Part shown: piece by piece, positions 16,587 to 25,725 of the stretch
Position numbering within the stretch: position 1 is the first letter of the stretch
Layout: every line of letters begins with the position of its first letter
NCBI GenBank assembly: GCA_016714645.1
Contig: JADKCI010000005.1
Span: forward strand, 124,001-188,000
DNA length: 64,000 nt
From: Chromatiaceae bacterium
GTDB taxonomy: Bacteria > Pseudomonadota > Gammaproteobacteria > Chromatiales > Chromatiaceae
Direction of reading: 5' to 3'
Notes under the pieces: generated by a model
The model's input: the letters and a program-made list of their open reading frames with translations, nothing else
Told to the model about the DNA's origin: nothing
Databases searched by the model: none
Made by a program: the position numbers and the translations under genes

Positions 16587-19500
16587 ATGCTAGATCGAAT
16601 CGTCGAGGCCGCCGTCCGCAACCGGTTACTGGTCCTGCTGGCGTTGCTCGCGGGGATGGCAGCGACAGTGCTGCTACTGCAGCGCCTGAAGCTCGACGCC
16701 TTTCCCGATGTCAGCACTGTCCAGGTCACGGTCAATACCGAGGCCCCGGGGCTGGCCGCGGAAGAGGTCGAACAGCTCATCAGTTTTCCCGTCGAGGTGG
16801 TGATGTACGCCCTGCCCGCAGTGGCCGAGGTGCGCTCTATCTCCAAGACCGGTCTGTCGGTCGTCACCGTGGTGTTCGACGAGGGCACCGATATCTATTT
16901 TGCCCGCCAGCTCGTGTTCGAGCGGCTGCAAGACGCCAAGGGGCAGATCCCGCCGGGGGTGGGCACCCCGGAGCTGGGCCCCAACACCTCCGGGCTCGGC
17001 CAGGTCTTCCAGTACATCCTGCGCACTGACGACCCCGGGCGTTTCGACCCGATGGCCCTGCGCGGACTCAACGATTGGGTTGCGAAGCTCCTGCTGCTGC
17101 CGGTGGACGGCGTGACCGAGGTCTTGTCCTACGGTGGTGAGGTGCGCCAGTTCCAGGTCCGCGCCGACCCCCAGCGCCTGTTGTCCTACGGCCTGTCGGT
17201 GCAGGATATCGCGACCGCCATCGAGGCCAACAACCGCAATTCCGGCGGCTGGTACCTGGACCGCGGCCTGGAGCAACTGACGATTCGCGGGGTCGGCTGG
17301 GTCCGCCCGGGCGAGGGCGGCCTGCGCGACATCGCCAATGTCCCCCTCAAGGACATCGACGGCGTGCCGGTGCGGGTGCGCGATGTGGCCGAGGTCGCCT
17401 TCGGCCCCGAAATCCGTCAGGGGGCGGTGACCATGAGTGTGCGCGATGCCGCGGGTCAGCCGCGCGCTCTGGGCGAAGTGGTGGCCGGGATCGTGCTCAA
17501 GCGCATGGGGGCCAATACCAAGGCCACCATCGACGGCATCAAGGCGCGCCTGCCGGCGATCCAGCGCGCGCTGCCCGCGGGTGTAGTGATCGAGCCCTTC
17601 TACGACCAGTCGGATCTGGTGGAGAAGGCGGTGGCGACCGTCATCCGCGCCCTGGCCGAGGCCTTCGTCCTGATCGTGATCATCCTCACCCTGTTCCTGC
17701 TCAACATCCGCGCCACTCTCCTGGTGCTGATCTCTATCCCGCTGTCCATCGGGTTCGCCCTGGCGGTGATGGCCTGGTGGGGCGTTTCCGCCAATCTGAT
17801 GTCGCTGGGCGGCTTGGCCATCGCCATTGGCATGATCGTCGACGGGTCCGTGGTGATGATGGACCACATCTTCTCCCACCTCTCGCGCGGCAACCCCGAA
17901 GATAGCGAGGGCGGGATCGCCTTGCGCATCGAGGAGGCCGCGCGCGAGATTGGCCGCCCGGTGTTCTTTGCCGTCGGCGTGATCCTGATCGTCTTCGCCC
18001 CGCTGTTCACCCTCGAAGGCGTGGAAGGCAAGCTGTTCCAACCCATGGCGCTGGCGATCGTCCTGGCGATGCTCGCCTCCGCGGCCGTGGCCTTGACGGT
18101 GGTGCCGGCGCTGGCCAGCTACAGCTTTCGGCGCGCCATTGTGCCGCGCACCAGTCCGCTGCTGGTGCCGCTGGCCTGGGCCTATAGCCGGTTGCTCCAA
18201 GGCGCACTGCAAGTACGCTGGCTGGTGGTGCTGGTCGCGGCGACGCTGTTTGTTGGCACCCTCTGGCTGATCCCCCGTCTGGGCACTGAGTTCGTGCCGG
18301 AGTTGGAAGAGGGGACCATCAACATTCGCGTCACCCTGGCGGCGTCTTCCAGTCTGGATACCGCGCTGGCGGTGGCCGCCAAGCTGGAGCCGATCCTGCT
18401 TGGCTTTCCGGAGGTGACCTACGCCTCCAGCCGCATCGGCCGGGCGGAGCTTGGCGGCGATCCGGAGCCGGTCTCCAACATCGAGATCTATGTCGGGCTC
18501 AAGCCGCCGGCGCAGTGGTCCACGGCAAGCACCCGCGCAGCGCTCCAGGAGCGAATGGAGCAGGCCCTGGCCGTGCACCCGGGGCTCTTGTTCTCCTTCT
18601 CCCAGCCCATCGCCACCCGCGTCGACGAGCTGCTGTCGGGAGTCAAGGCGCAGCTCGCGGTGAAGTTATTCGGACCCGATCTGGACGGGCTCGCCCAGTA
18701 CGGCAAGGCCATCGAGTCGATCGTGAAGGCGGTGCCCGGCACCCGCGATGTGGCGCTGGAGCCTATCGCCGGCGAGGCCCAATTGGCGATTCGTCCGGAC
18801 CGCGACCGGTTGGCGCGCTACGGCATCCCGGTGGCGCAGGTGATGGCCCTGGTCGAGGACGCCATCGGCGGTGTCAAGGCCGGCCAGGTGATCCGCGGCA
18901 ACGAGCGCTACGACATCCTGGTGCGGCTCGCGCCCAACCACCGCGACAGCGTCGAGGCCATCGGCGACCTCATCCTGACCGCCGCCAACGGCGCTCGGGT
19001 GCGTCTGCGCGACCTCGCCGAGGTGGCGATCCAATCGGGTCCGCCGCAAATCCGCCGCGACGATGTCCAGCGCCGCGTCGTGATCGAGGCGAACGTGGCT
19101 GGCCGCGACATGGGCAGTGTGGTCGCGGAGATCGACGGCCGGATCGGCGCCGAGGCAGGACTCCCGACCGGCTACACGGTGGTGTTCGGCGGTCAGTTCG
19201 AGAACCAGCAGCGCGCCCAGCAACGGCTCATGATCGTGGTGCCCTTGTCCCTGGGGCTGATCTTCCTGCTGCTGTACTTCGCCTTCCACTCCGTGGGTCA
19301 GGCGCTGCTCATCATGCTCAATGTGCCACTCGCCATGATCGGCGGGGTAGCGGGCCTGTACCTCTCCGGTATCTACCTGTCGGTGCCGAGTTCGATCGGC
19401 TTTATCGCGGTCTTCGGCACCGCGGTACTGAACGGTGTGGTGATGGTCAATGCCATCAATCAGAACCTGGCGGGCGGACTCGGTAGCCGCCAGGCCATCC

Positions 19501-19751
19501 TGGACGGCGCCCTGTCGCGTCTACGCCCGGTGCTCATGACGGCGCTGGCCACGCTGCTCGGCCTGGTGCCCTTGCTCTTTGCCACTGGCGTGGGCTCCGA
19601 GATCCAGCGCCCGCTGGCGACCGTGGTGGTGGGCGGACTGCTGTCCTCGACCTTACTGACCCTGTTCGTCCTGCCCGTGCTCTACCCGAGTTTCTCCCGC
19701 GGCGTTGCTCGGCACCCCGACCCCATCAATCTCAACGGAGATCGACCATGA
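16587..19751 (+). CDS. Heavy-metal-efflux RND transporter (CzcA/CusA-like)
   Basis: The 1054-residue protein starts at ATG 16587 with GAGG upstream. It has the duplicated RND fold: N-terminal helix, periplasmic porter domain (DAFPDVSTVQVTVNTEAPGL), six helices, second porter domain, six helices. In helix 4 the motif GLAIAIGMIVDGSVVMMDH keeps one Asp and has Asp where HME pumps usually have Glu of VEN. The DFG-type first Asp of CzcA is replaced by Ala, closer to CusA-like pumps. Substrate therefore cannot be set to Zn/Co/Cd or Cu/Ag by eye. The gene overlaps the next ORF by four bases (ATGA), showing translational coupling. Confidence 0.9.
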   Translation: MLDRIVEAAVRNRLLVLLALLAGMAATVLLLQRLKLDAFPDVSTVQVTVNTEAPGLAAEEVEQLISFPVEVVMYALPAVAEVRSISKTGLSVVTVVFDEGTDIYFARQLVFERLQDAKGQIPPGVGTPELGPNTSGLGQVFQYILRTDDPGRFDPMALRGLNDWVAKLLLLPVDGVTEVLSYGGEVRQFQVRADPQRLLSYGLSVQDIATAIEANNRNSGGWYLDRGLEQLTIRGVGWVRPGEGGLRDIANVPLKDIDGVPVRVRDVAEVAFGPEIRQGAVTMSVRDAAGQPRALGEVVAGIVLKRMGANTKATIDGIKARLPAIQRALPAGVVIEPFYDQSDLVEKAVATVIRALAEAFVLIVIILTLFLLNIRATLLVLISIPLSIGFALAVMAWWGVSANLMSLGGLAIAIGMIVDGSVVMMDHIFSHLSRGNPEDSEGGIALRIEEAAREIGRPVFFAVGVILIVFAPLFTLEGVEGKLFQPMALAIVLAMLASAAVALTVVPALASYSFRRAIVPRTSPLLVPLAWAYSRLLQGALQVRWLVVLVAATLFVGTLWLIPRLGTEFVPELEEGTINIRVTLAASSSLDTALAVAAKLEPILLGFPEVTYASSRIGRAELGGDPEPVSNIEIYVGLKPPAQWSTASTRAALQERMEQALAVHPGLLFSFSQPIATRVDELLSGVKAQLAVKLFGPDLDGLAQYGKAIESIVKAVPGTRDVALEPIAGEAQLAIRPDRDRLARYGIPVAQVMALVEDAIGGVKAGQVIRGNERYDILVRLAPNHRDSVEAIGDLILTAANGARVRLRDLAEVAIQSGPPQIRRDDVQRRVVIEANVAGRDMGSVVAEIDGRIGAEAGLPTGYTVVFGGQFENQQRAQQRLMIVVPLSLGLIFLLLYFAFHSVGQALLIMLNVPLAMIGGVAGLYLSGIYLSVPSSIGFIAVFGTAVLNGVVMVNAINQNLAGGLGSRQAILDGALSRLRPVLMTALATLLGLVPLLFATGVGSEIQRPLATVVVGGLLSSTLLTLFVLPVLYPSFSRGVARHPDPINLNGDRP

Positions 19752-20458
19752 AACGGCGGATTCCAACCGTCATCGACGACAGCGAAAAGTTCAAGCTCAT
19801 CGATGTTGTGCAAGGAGCCACCGAAGCTGGCTATGTGGTCGAGGGTGTGATCGCCAAACGCGGCATGGAGCGTCGAGATATCCATGGCGATGTGGATGTC
19901 GATCTGCTGAACCAGGACGACGAGGTTGTCGCGACGCTCGGATCGCCACGGCGAAGGGGCCGGTCCTTGGTTGCTTCGGCGACGGGGTGCAATAGCAATC
20001 TGGAGAAGACGCCCTACGGCAAGCTCGCGGTCACCCTCGTCGAGCGGACCAGCAATCGGGCAATTCGCGTCAGCTACAAGCCGAGTCTGCAGCAGCAGAT
20101 CGGCGCCTCCACCTTCATGACCAAGCGCGGCCAGGGCATCGAGCCCGATGACATCCCCGAGGCCGAGCAACTGGAGCTGCTTGATCTGGTGTGGAATGCC
20201 CCGGAGTCGGACATTTGGACAATCGGCATGGTCTTTCAATTCGAGCGTGACGGCTGCCCGAGGTCATGGGCTTTGTCCCCTGCGCGGCCTGCGGTGAGTC
20301 GACCGCCAGGGCCTGTCTGCGCATCCTGGGCGAAAAGCAGGTCTGTATTCCCTGCTCGGGCTACGAACGGTGAGCAAAGGGCTCGCTTTGTACGGGTGGG
20401 GCACCAACTAAGGGCGCCAAATACGCCGCATTCCGCAGGGCGGGAAAACACCTTATGA
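19748..20458 (+). CDS. Unknown HME-operon protein with a chimeric C-terminus
   Basis: ATG 19748 overlaps the pump stop (ATGA), with GGAG 7 bases upstream, so the start is well supported. The first about 165 residues (MKRRIPTVIDDSEKFKLIDV, then VNVEG-like beta segments and LEKTPYGKLAVTLVERTSN) look like a folded, mixed alpha/beta cytoplasmic protein that I do not recognise. From about 20245 the frame crosses a C-terminal fragment of an FmdE-like zinc-finger gene in another frame. The last 70 residues are Arg/Pro-rich out-of-frame translation. The natural C-terminus seems lost through a recombination joint. It ends four bases inside the next gene. Confidence 0.5.
   Translation: MKRRIPTVIDDSEKFKLIDVVQGATEAGYVVEGVIAKRGMERRDIHGDVDVDLLNQDDEVVATLGSPRRRGRSLVASATGCNSNLEKTPYGKLAVTLVERTSNRAIRVSYKPSLQQQIGASTFMTKRGQGIEPDDIPEAEQLELLDLVWNAPESDIWTIGMVFQFERDGCPRSWALSPARPAVSRPPGPVCASWAKSRSVFPARATNGEQRARFVRVGHQLRAPNTPHSAGRENTL
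20251..20373 (+). pseudogene. C-terminal zinc-finger fragment of an FmdE-like protein
   Basis: In the second frame, RLPEVMGFVPCAACGES, then RILGEKQVCIPCSGYER and a stop at 20371-20373 form a C-X2-C...C-X2-C zinc ribbon. It resembles the C-terminus of FmdE/formylmethanofuran-dehydrogenase subunit E-like proteins (recognition from memory). The rest of that gene is absent upstream, so this is a remnant left at a junction. Confidence 0.55.
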
Positions 20459-21477
20459 GCCAAACTCACGACCACCACCACGGCCACCATTCGCATACTG
20501 GGACCGGGACCCCCTTGATTCTGGCCACCTTGCTGACACTGGGTTTTGCCGCCGTGGAGGCCGGTGTCGGCCTCTGGGCCGGCTCCCTGGCCCTGGTGGC
20601 GGATGCTGGCCACATGGTCAACGATGCCGCCGCCCTGGCCCTGGCGGCGGCAGCGGCCTGGCTGGCGCGGCGACCCGCCTCGCCGCGCCACAGTTATGGT
20701 TTTGGCCGTGCCGAATTCCTCGCCGCCCTGATCAATAGCCTGGCCCTGCTGGCCCTGGTGGCCTGGTTGATCTTGTCCGCCGTGGCCAGGCTGGGTGAGC
20801 CGCGGCCGGTGCTGGGCGAGGCGGTCTTCCTCACTGCCGCGGTCGGGCTGGTCATCAATCTGGGGGTGGCCTGGCTGCTGAATCGGGGAGAGAAGAACCT
20901 CAATACCCGTGCCGCCCTCCTGCATGTGCTGGGTGATTTGCTAGGCTCGGTGGCGGCCCTGGTCGCCGGCCTGGTCATCGCCTTCACCGGCTGGACCCCC
21001 ATCGACCCCTTGCTGTCGCTGGCCATCGGCGCCCTGATTCTGTTCTCCAGTCTGCGCCTGCTGCGCGAGGCCCTGCATGGCTTGATGGAGGGGGCGCCAC
21101 TCAACCTGGATCCGCGGGCGGTGGGGCAGGCCTTGGCGGCGGTTCCCGGCGTTGCCTCGGTGCATGACCTGCATCTCTGGAACGTCCGTGCAGATGAGAC
21201 CCTGCTCACGGCCCATCTGGTGGTGCGGGACTTGGCGGCTTGGGAGCAGGTCATGGAGGCCAGTCACGCCCTGCTCAACGGCCAGTTTGGCATTCATCAC
21301 GCCACCTTACAGCCGGAGCCGCTGACGCGCACGGTGCGCTGGGGACCACGACCAGGGTCGGGACACCCGCATGAGGAGAGTCATGAGAGCGAAACCAAGC
21401 ACCCATGCGGAGAAATTCGCAATTTCGGTACAAAGGCGCCATGCCCTAGGGGCACAACCACAGAGGTAGTGTCATGA
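20455..21477 (+). CDS. Cation diffusion facilitator (CDF) metal exporter, CzcD/ZitB-like
   Basis: The 340-residue protein begins with a His-rich metal-binding tail (HDHHHGHHSH). It then has six membrane segments with the Zn-site motifs LVADAGHMVNDAAAL (helix 2, His-X3-Asp) and HVLGDLLGSVAAL (helix 5, His-X3-Asp). A cytoplasmic domain with VPGVASVHDLHLWNV follows. These are the hallmarks of Zn2+/H+ antiporters of the CzcD/ZitB group, moving Zn, Co or Cd out of the cytoplasm. The last about 40 residues carry extra His and Cys (HPHEESHESETKHPCGE). Its stop overlaps arsC by four bases, placing it as the first gene of the ars operon. Confidence 0.9.
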   Translation: MSQTHDHHHGHHSHTGTGTPLILATLLTLGFAAVEAGVGLWAGSLALVADAGHMVNDAAALALAAAAAWLARRPASPRHSYGFGRAEFLAALINSLALLALVAWLILSAVARLGEPRPVLGEAVFLTAAVGLVINLGVAWLLNRGEKNLNTRAALLHVLGDLLGSVAALVAGLVIAFTGWTPIDPLLSLAIGALILFSSLRLLREALHGLMEGAPLNLDPRAVGQALAAVPGVASVHDLHLWNVRADETLLTAHLVVRDLAAWEQVMEASHALLNGQFGIHHATLQPEPLTRTVRWGPRPGSGHPHEESHESETKHPCGEIRNFGTKAPCPRGTTTEVVS

Positions 21478-21917
21478 ATCCTAACGTCCTGTTTGTCTGC
21501 ACCGGCAATTCCTGCCGTTCCCAGATGGCCGAGGGCTGGCTGCGGGCCTTGAGCGAAGGCAGCGTCGCGGCCAACTCCGCCGGCATCAGCCCCCAGGGCC
21601 AGAACCCGCGGGCCATCGCGGTCATGGCCGAGGCTGGGGTGGATATCTCCCGCCAATCCTCGAAGGAATTGACCCCGGATCACCTGACGTGGGCCGACCT
21701 GGTGATTACCGTTTGTGGCGATGCCGAGGAGAACTGCCCCTTGCTGCCACCAGGCACCCGCAAGGAACATTGGCCTCTCACGGATCCCGCCAAGGCCACT
21801 GGCGGCGAGGACGAGATCCTGGCCGTGTTTCGTGCCAGCCGGGATGACATCCGCCGCCGCGTCGCGGACCTGCTGACGCGGATCGGCCCCTACCCACCCA
21901 CAGGAGCAACATCTTGA
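21474..21917 (+). CDS. arsC: Arsenate reductase, thioredoxin-coupled LMW-phosphatase type
   Basis: The 147-residue protein begins NVLFVCTGNSCRSQMAEGWL, the P-loop CX5R (Cys, then Arg) of low-molecular-weight phosphatase-like ArsC. The redox Cys residues lie in TVCGDAEENCP, and the acid DP motif is in HWPLTDPAKATG. It reduces arsenate to arsenite using thioredoxin, feeding the Acr3 exporter encoded next. Start ATG 21474 overlaps the CDF stop, and its own stop overlaps the TTG start of acr3, so translation is coupled along the operon. No ArsR regulator is present in this cluster. Confidence 0.93.
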   Translation: MNPNVLFVCTGNSCRSQMAEGWLRALSEGSVAANSAGISPQGQNPRAIAVMAEAGVDISRQSSKELTPDHLTWADLVITVCGDAEENCPLLPPGTRKEHWPLTDPAKATGGEDEILAVFRASRDDIRRRVADLLTRIGPYPPTGATS

Positions 21918-22999
21918 GCGCCCAATGCGAAGTCGCCGGCAAGCAGGCCGCCGGTGTCCCCATGAATCTGTTTGAACGCTGGCTGACCCTGTGGGTCGCC
22001 CTGTGCATTCTGGTCGGGATCGGGCTCGGTCAGTTCTTTCCCGCCCCCTTCCAATTCCTCGGCCGGCTGGAGGTTGCCCAAGTCAATCTGCCGGTTGGGG
22101 TGCTGATCTGGGTGATGATCATCCCCATGCTGATGAAGATCGACTTCGGTGCCCTCGGCCAGGTCAAGTCCCATTGGAAGGGGATCGGCGTGACCCTCTT
22201 CATCAACTGGGCGGTCAAGCCCTTCTCCATGGCATTGCTGGCCTGGATCTTCATCCGCCAGGTCTTTGCCCCCTGGCTGCCGGCGGAGCAACTGGATAGC
22301 TATGTTGCCGGGCTCATTCTGCTGGCCGCGGCGCCCTGTACCGCCATGGTCTTCGTCTGGAGCCGGCTCACCGGGGGTGATCCCTATTTCACCCTGTCCC
22401 AGGTCGCCCTCAACGACGCCATCATGATCGTCGCCTTCGCGCCGATCGTGGCGCTGCTGCTGGGGCTGTCATCCATTGTGGTGCCCTGGGACACGCTGCT
22501 GACCTCGGTCGTGCTCTATATCCTGATCCCGGTCGGGATCGCCCAGGTCTGGCGCTTCTTCCTGCTCAAACAGGGGCAGGCCCGGTTCGACAATACCTTG
22601 GCGACCCTGGGTCACGCCTCCATCGTCGCCCTGCTGTTGACCCTGGTGCTGCTGTTCGCCTTCCAGGGCGAGCAGATCCTCAACCAGCCCCTCATCATCG
22701 CCATGCTGGCGGTGCCCATCCTGATCCAGGTGTTTTTCAACTCGTCTCTGGCCTACTGGCTGAACCGTAAGGTCGGCGAGAAACATAGCGTCGCCTGCCC
22801 TTCGGCCTTGATCGGTGCCAGCAACTTCTTCGAATTGGCGGTGGCGGCGGCCATTTCCCTCTTTGGCTTTGAATCCGGGGCCGCCCTGGCCACCGTGGTC
22901 GGGGTCCTGATCGAGGTGCCGGTGATGCTGCTGGTGGTCAAGGTCGTCAATGCCAGCAAGGGTTGGTACGAGGCAGGCCTCTCTTCGCAACCAAGGTGA
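21914..22999 (+). CDS. acr3: Arsenite efflux permease of the ACR3 family
   Basis: The TTG at 21914 lies 8 bases after AGGAG and overlaps the arsC stop; an ATG at 21962 is an alternative start. The 361-residue protein has about ten membrane segments. Conserved ACR3 residues are present, including the Cys in LAAAPCTAMVFVWSRLTGGD and the Glu-containing segment GASNFFELAVAAAISLFG. ACR3 exports arsenite using membrane potential. In this operon the next genes are ArsD and ArsA, so the ATPase is paired with ACR3 rather than ArsB, an arrangement known in some bacteria. Confidence 0.93.
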   Translation: MSAQCEVAGKQAAGVPMNLFERWLTLWVALCILVGIGLGQFFPAPFQFLGRLEVAQVNLPVGVLIWVMIIPMLMKIDFGALGQVKSHWKGIGVTLFINWAVKPFSMALLAWIFIRQVFAPWLPAEQLDSYVAGLILLAAAPCTAMVFVWSRLTGGDPYFTLSQVALNDAIMIVAFAPIVALLLGLSSIVVPWDTLLTSVVLYILIPVGIAQVWRFFLLKQGQARFDNTLATLGHASIVALLLTLVLLFAFQGEQILNQPLIIAMLAVPILIQVFFNSSLAYWLNRKVGEKHSVACPSALIGASNFFELAVAAAISLFGFESGAALATVVGVLIEVPVMLLVVKVVNASKGWYEAGLSSQPR

Positions 23000-23004
23000 T
23001 GGTC

Positions 23005-23388
23005 ATGAACAAGCTCGAAATCTTTGAACCTGCCATGTGCTGCTCCACGGGCGTATGCGGCGTCGAGGTCGATCCCGTGCTGATCCAATTCAATGCCGAC
23101 CTGCAATGGCTGGCGGGGCAGGGGGTCGAAGTCAGCCGCTATAACCTGTCCCAAAATCCTGGGGAATTCGCGGTCAATCCGCTGGTGCTCCAGGAGTTGG
23201 CGGCCGGGATGGAGCGCCTGCCGCTGACCCTGATCGATGGGCGCATCGTCGCCACCGGCGCCTATCTCTCGCGCACCCAGTTGATCCAGAAGCTGGACTT
23301 GCCCACGAGCACCGCCACGGCAACCAAGCCACACCTTCGCGTCCAGGTTAGTTCCGGTTGTTGTGAGCCCGGAAGCGGCTGCTGCTGA
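23005..23388 (+). CDS. arsD: Arsenic metallochaperone ArsD
   Basis: The 127-residue product starting MNKLEIFEPAMCCSTGVCG has the three conserved As(III)-binding Cys residues in its N-terminal thioredoxin-like fold. The two C-terminal vicinal Cys pairs lie in SSGCCEPGSGCC. ATG 23005 is preferred because AAGGTGA is well spaced; an ATG at 22999, overlapping the acr3 stop, is also possible. ArsD passes arsenite to ArsA and weakly represses ars genes in some hosts. It may be the only ars-type regulator here. arsA starts inside its stop codon. Confidence 0.93.
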   Translation: MNKLEIFEPAMCCSTGVCGVEVDPVLIQFNADLQWLAGQGVEVSRYNLSQNPGEFAVNPLVLQELAAGMERLPLTLIDGRIVATGAYLSRTQLIQKLDLPTSTATATKPHLRVQVSSGCCEPGSGCC

Positions 23389-25148
23389 TGGCCATCCCGA
23401 ACACCCGCACCCGGCACCTTTTCTTTACCGGTAAGGGCGGCGTCGGCAAGACCTCGCTTTCCTGCGCTACCGGTCTGGCGCTCGCGGAGGCCGGGCGGCG
23501 CGTACTGATCGTCAGCACCGACCCGGCTTCCAATCTGGACGAGGTGCTGGGGGTCGCGCTCGCTCAGACCCCTACCGCTATCCCCGGCGCGCCAGGACTC
23601 TTTGCTCTCAATATCGACCCCGAAGCGGCGGCGCACGATTATCGTGAGCGGATGGTCGCGCCCTATCGCGGCCTCCTGCCCGCCGCGGCCATCGTCAGCA
23701 TGGAAGAACAGTTCTCGGGCGCCTGCACCCTGGAGATCGCCGCTTTCGACGAATTCTCCAAACTGCTGGGCGACCCCACCGCAACGGTGCAGTTCGATCA
23801 TGTCATCTTCGACACCGCGCCCACCGGCCATACCCTGCGCCTGCTGACCCTGCCCTCGGCCTGGAGCGAGTTCATCGACTCCACCACCGGCGGGGCCTCT
23901 TGTCTGGGACCGCTGGCCGGGCTGGAACAACAGCAGGCGCTCTATGCCGCGACGGTCGAGCAACTCGCCGATCCGGCACGGACCACCCTGATCCTGGTCA
24001 GCCGCCCGGATACCGCCGCACTGCGCGAGGCCGAGCGCACCCGAGCTGAACTGGCGGACCTTGGCGTAAGCCATCCGCATCTGGCGATCAATGGCATCCT
24101 GGACGTGACGGAGACCGACGACGCCATCGCCGAGGCCATGATGCGGCGCGGTACCGAGGCGCTGGCGGCGCTGCCGGCAGGTCTCTCCGCACTGCCGACG
24201 ACGGTCACGCCGCTGCTGCCGCTGGGGACGCTGGGGCTGGATGCACTGCGCCAAATGGCGAATCCGGCGCTGGTCCAGCCGCCGGGCGATCTGCCGGACA
24301 GCGACTGCGCCCTGCCGGAGCCCTTGTCCTGCCTGGTGGAAGCGCTGGCCAAGGCCGGACGCGGCGTCATTCTGACCATGGGCAAGGGCGGCGTCGGCAA
24401 GACCACGCTGGCGGCGGCGATCGCCGTCGCGCTCGCCCGGCGCGGCCATCCGGTGCGCCTATCCACCACGGACCCGGCGGCCCATGTGGCCGAGGCCGTC
24501 GGCGAGTCGATTTCAGGTCTGAGCGTCAGTCGCATTGACCCTGCGGCCGAGGTCACCGCCTATCGGGCCGAGGTGCTGGCCAAGGCCGCCGCTCACCTCG
24601 ACCCCAATGGGCGGGCCATGCTGGAAGAAGACCTGCGCTCGCCCTGTACCGAGGAAATCGCGGTGTTCCGCGCCTTTGCCCGCGCGGTGGATGGCGGCCA
24701 GGACGGCTTCGTGGTGCTCGACACCGCGCCCACCGGCCACACCCTCCTGCTCCTGGATGCCGCCGAGGCCTACCATCGCGAGGTTACGCGCACCCAGGGC
24801 GATCTGCCCGAGGCGGTGCGCCAACTCTTGCCGCGCCTGCGCGACCCTGATTTCACCCGTGTGCTGGTCGTCACCCTGCCCGAGGCGACCCCGGTCCACG
24901 AGGCCGAGCGTTTGCAACGGGACCTGCGACGCGCCGGGATCGAGCCCTTCGCCTGGGTGATCAACCAGAGTCTGCTGGCCAGCGGTACCCGCCATCCGCT
25001 GCTGCGCCAGCGCGGCCTGGCCGAGGCCCCCTTGATCCGCCAGGTAGCCGCGACCCTCAGCCAGCGGTGTGCCTTGGTACCCTGGCTGGCCGAGCCGCCC
25101 GTCGGCGGTCACGGCCTGGAACACTTGATCCAGGCGGCAGTCTCTTGA
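23388..25148 (+). CDS. arsA: Arsenite-transporting ATPase ArsA (two-domain)
   Basis: The 586-residue protein contains two homologous halves, each with a deviant Walker A: TGKGGVGKTSLSCA near residue 12 and MGKGGVGKTTLAAA near residue 330. Each half also has a DTAPTGHTLRLL-like signal-transduction motif. Metal-site Cys residues are found near SCLGPL and in the second half (RSPCTEEI). The length matches E. coli ArsA (583). ArsA energises arsenite export and receives metal from ArsD. It overlaps arsD by one base. It is the last intact gene of the CDF-arsC-acr3-arsD-arsA unit. Confidence 0.94.
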   Translation: MAIPNTRTRHLFFTGKGGVGKTSLSCATGLALAEAGRRVLIVSTDPASNLDEVLGVALAQTPTAIPGAPGLFALNIDPEAAAHDYRERMVAPYRGLLPAAAIVSMEEQFSGACTLEIAAFDEFSKLLGDPTATVQFDHVIFDTAPTGHTLRLLTLPSAWSEFIDSTTGGASCLGPLAGLEQQQALYAATVEQLADPARTTLILVSRPDTAALREAERTRAELADLGVSHPHLAINGILDVTETDDAIAEAMMRRGTEALAALPAGLSALPTTVTPLLPLGTLGLDALRQMANPALVQPPGDLPDSDCALPEPLSCLVEALAKAGRGVILTMGKGGVGKTTLAAAIAVALARRGHPVRLSTTDPAAHVAEAVGESISGLSVSRIDPAAEVTAYRAEVLAKAAAHLDPNGRAMLEEDLRSPCTEEIAVFRAFARAVDGGQDGFVVLDTAPTGHTLLLLDAAEAYHREVTRTQGDLPEAVRQLLPRLRDPDFTRVLVVTLPEATPVHEAERLQRDLRRAGIEPFAWVINQSLLASGTRHPLLRQRGLAEAPLIRQVAATLSQRCALVPWLAEPPVGGHGLEHLIQAAVS

Positions 25149-25176
25149 TTTCAATCTCGATAATGGAAAAATCCGC

Positions 25177-25667
25177 ATGTCTCACCCCTACGATAAGTTG
25201 ACCCTCGCCAGCGGCGCTACCCTGATTTTCACCCTTGCCCAGGAACCAAGGACACCACCCTGGAGGATGCGGTCAAGACCCTGAAGGCGGCGGGCGCCCA
25301 GGCCCTCGTTACGCTGATGCCAGAGGAAGAGTTGGCAAAATTCGCCGCCGAGTCGCTGCCCGATGCCTGCGCCGCAACGGGTATGCGGTGGTTTCACCTC
25401 CCCGTGGAGGACGATCATGCCCCGGATGAGCGCTTTGCGACCGCGTTCGCCGCCCAGAAGCAAACCCTCTTGTCGTTGCTGGAAGGGCAGGGCACCCTCG
25501 CCATTCACTGTCGCGGCGGCTCGGGCCGCACCGGTTTCATGGCGGCCATCCTCTTGCTGGAGTCCGGCATGGACCGGGACGAGGTGGTGCGCCAGGTCCA
25601 GGGCCTACGTCCCCACGCCCTGAAAATGCCCGTCCATACCGACTACCTGGATCAAACCTATCCGTAA
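25177..25667 (+). pseudogene. Dual-specificity/tyrosine phosphatase-like protein, frameshifted
   Basis: ATG 25177 opens MSHPYDKLTLASGATLIFT. The frame then shifts: one extra C near 25234 (ACCCT to ACCCCT) would continue as PCPGTKDTTLEDAVKTLKAA and onward without a stop. The main part holds the catalytic P-loop HCRGGSGRTG (Cys-X5-Arg) and the segment WFHLPVEDDHAPDE with a general-acid Asp region. This is the CDKN3/DSP-like phosphatase type. It lies 28 bases after arsA. A downstream start could yield a 116-residue piece that keeps the P-loop. As given it is broken; it may be a sequencing error. Confidence 0.75.
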
Positions 25668-25725
25668 GGAAGGAGGTAGCCAAGCCTCCCTCCTCATGAC
25701 CGCCGCCTCCCCGCGGGAGAACACC

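Noticed and set aside
16674..18578. 634-codon antisense frame opposite the HME pump
   Set aside because: Composition is His/Gln/Asp-rich as expected for an antisense shadow; no start signal or domain.
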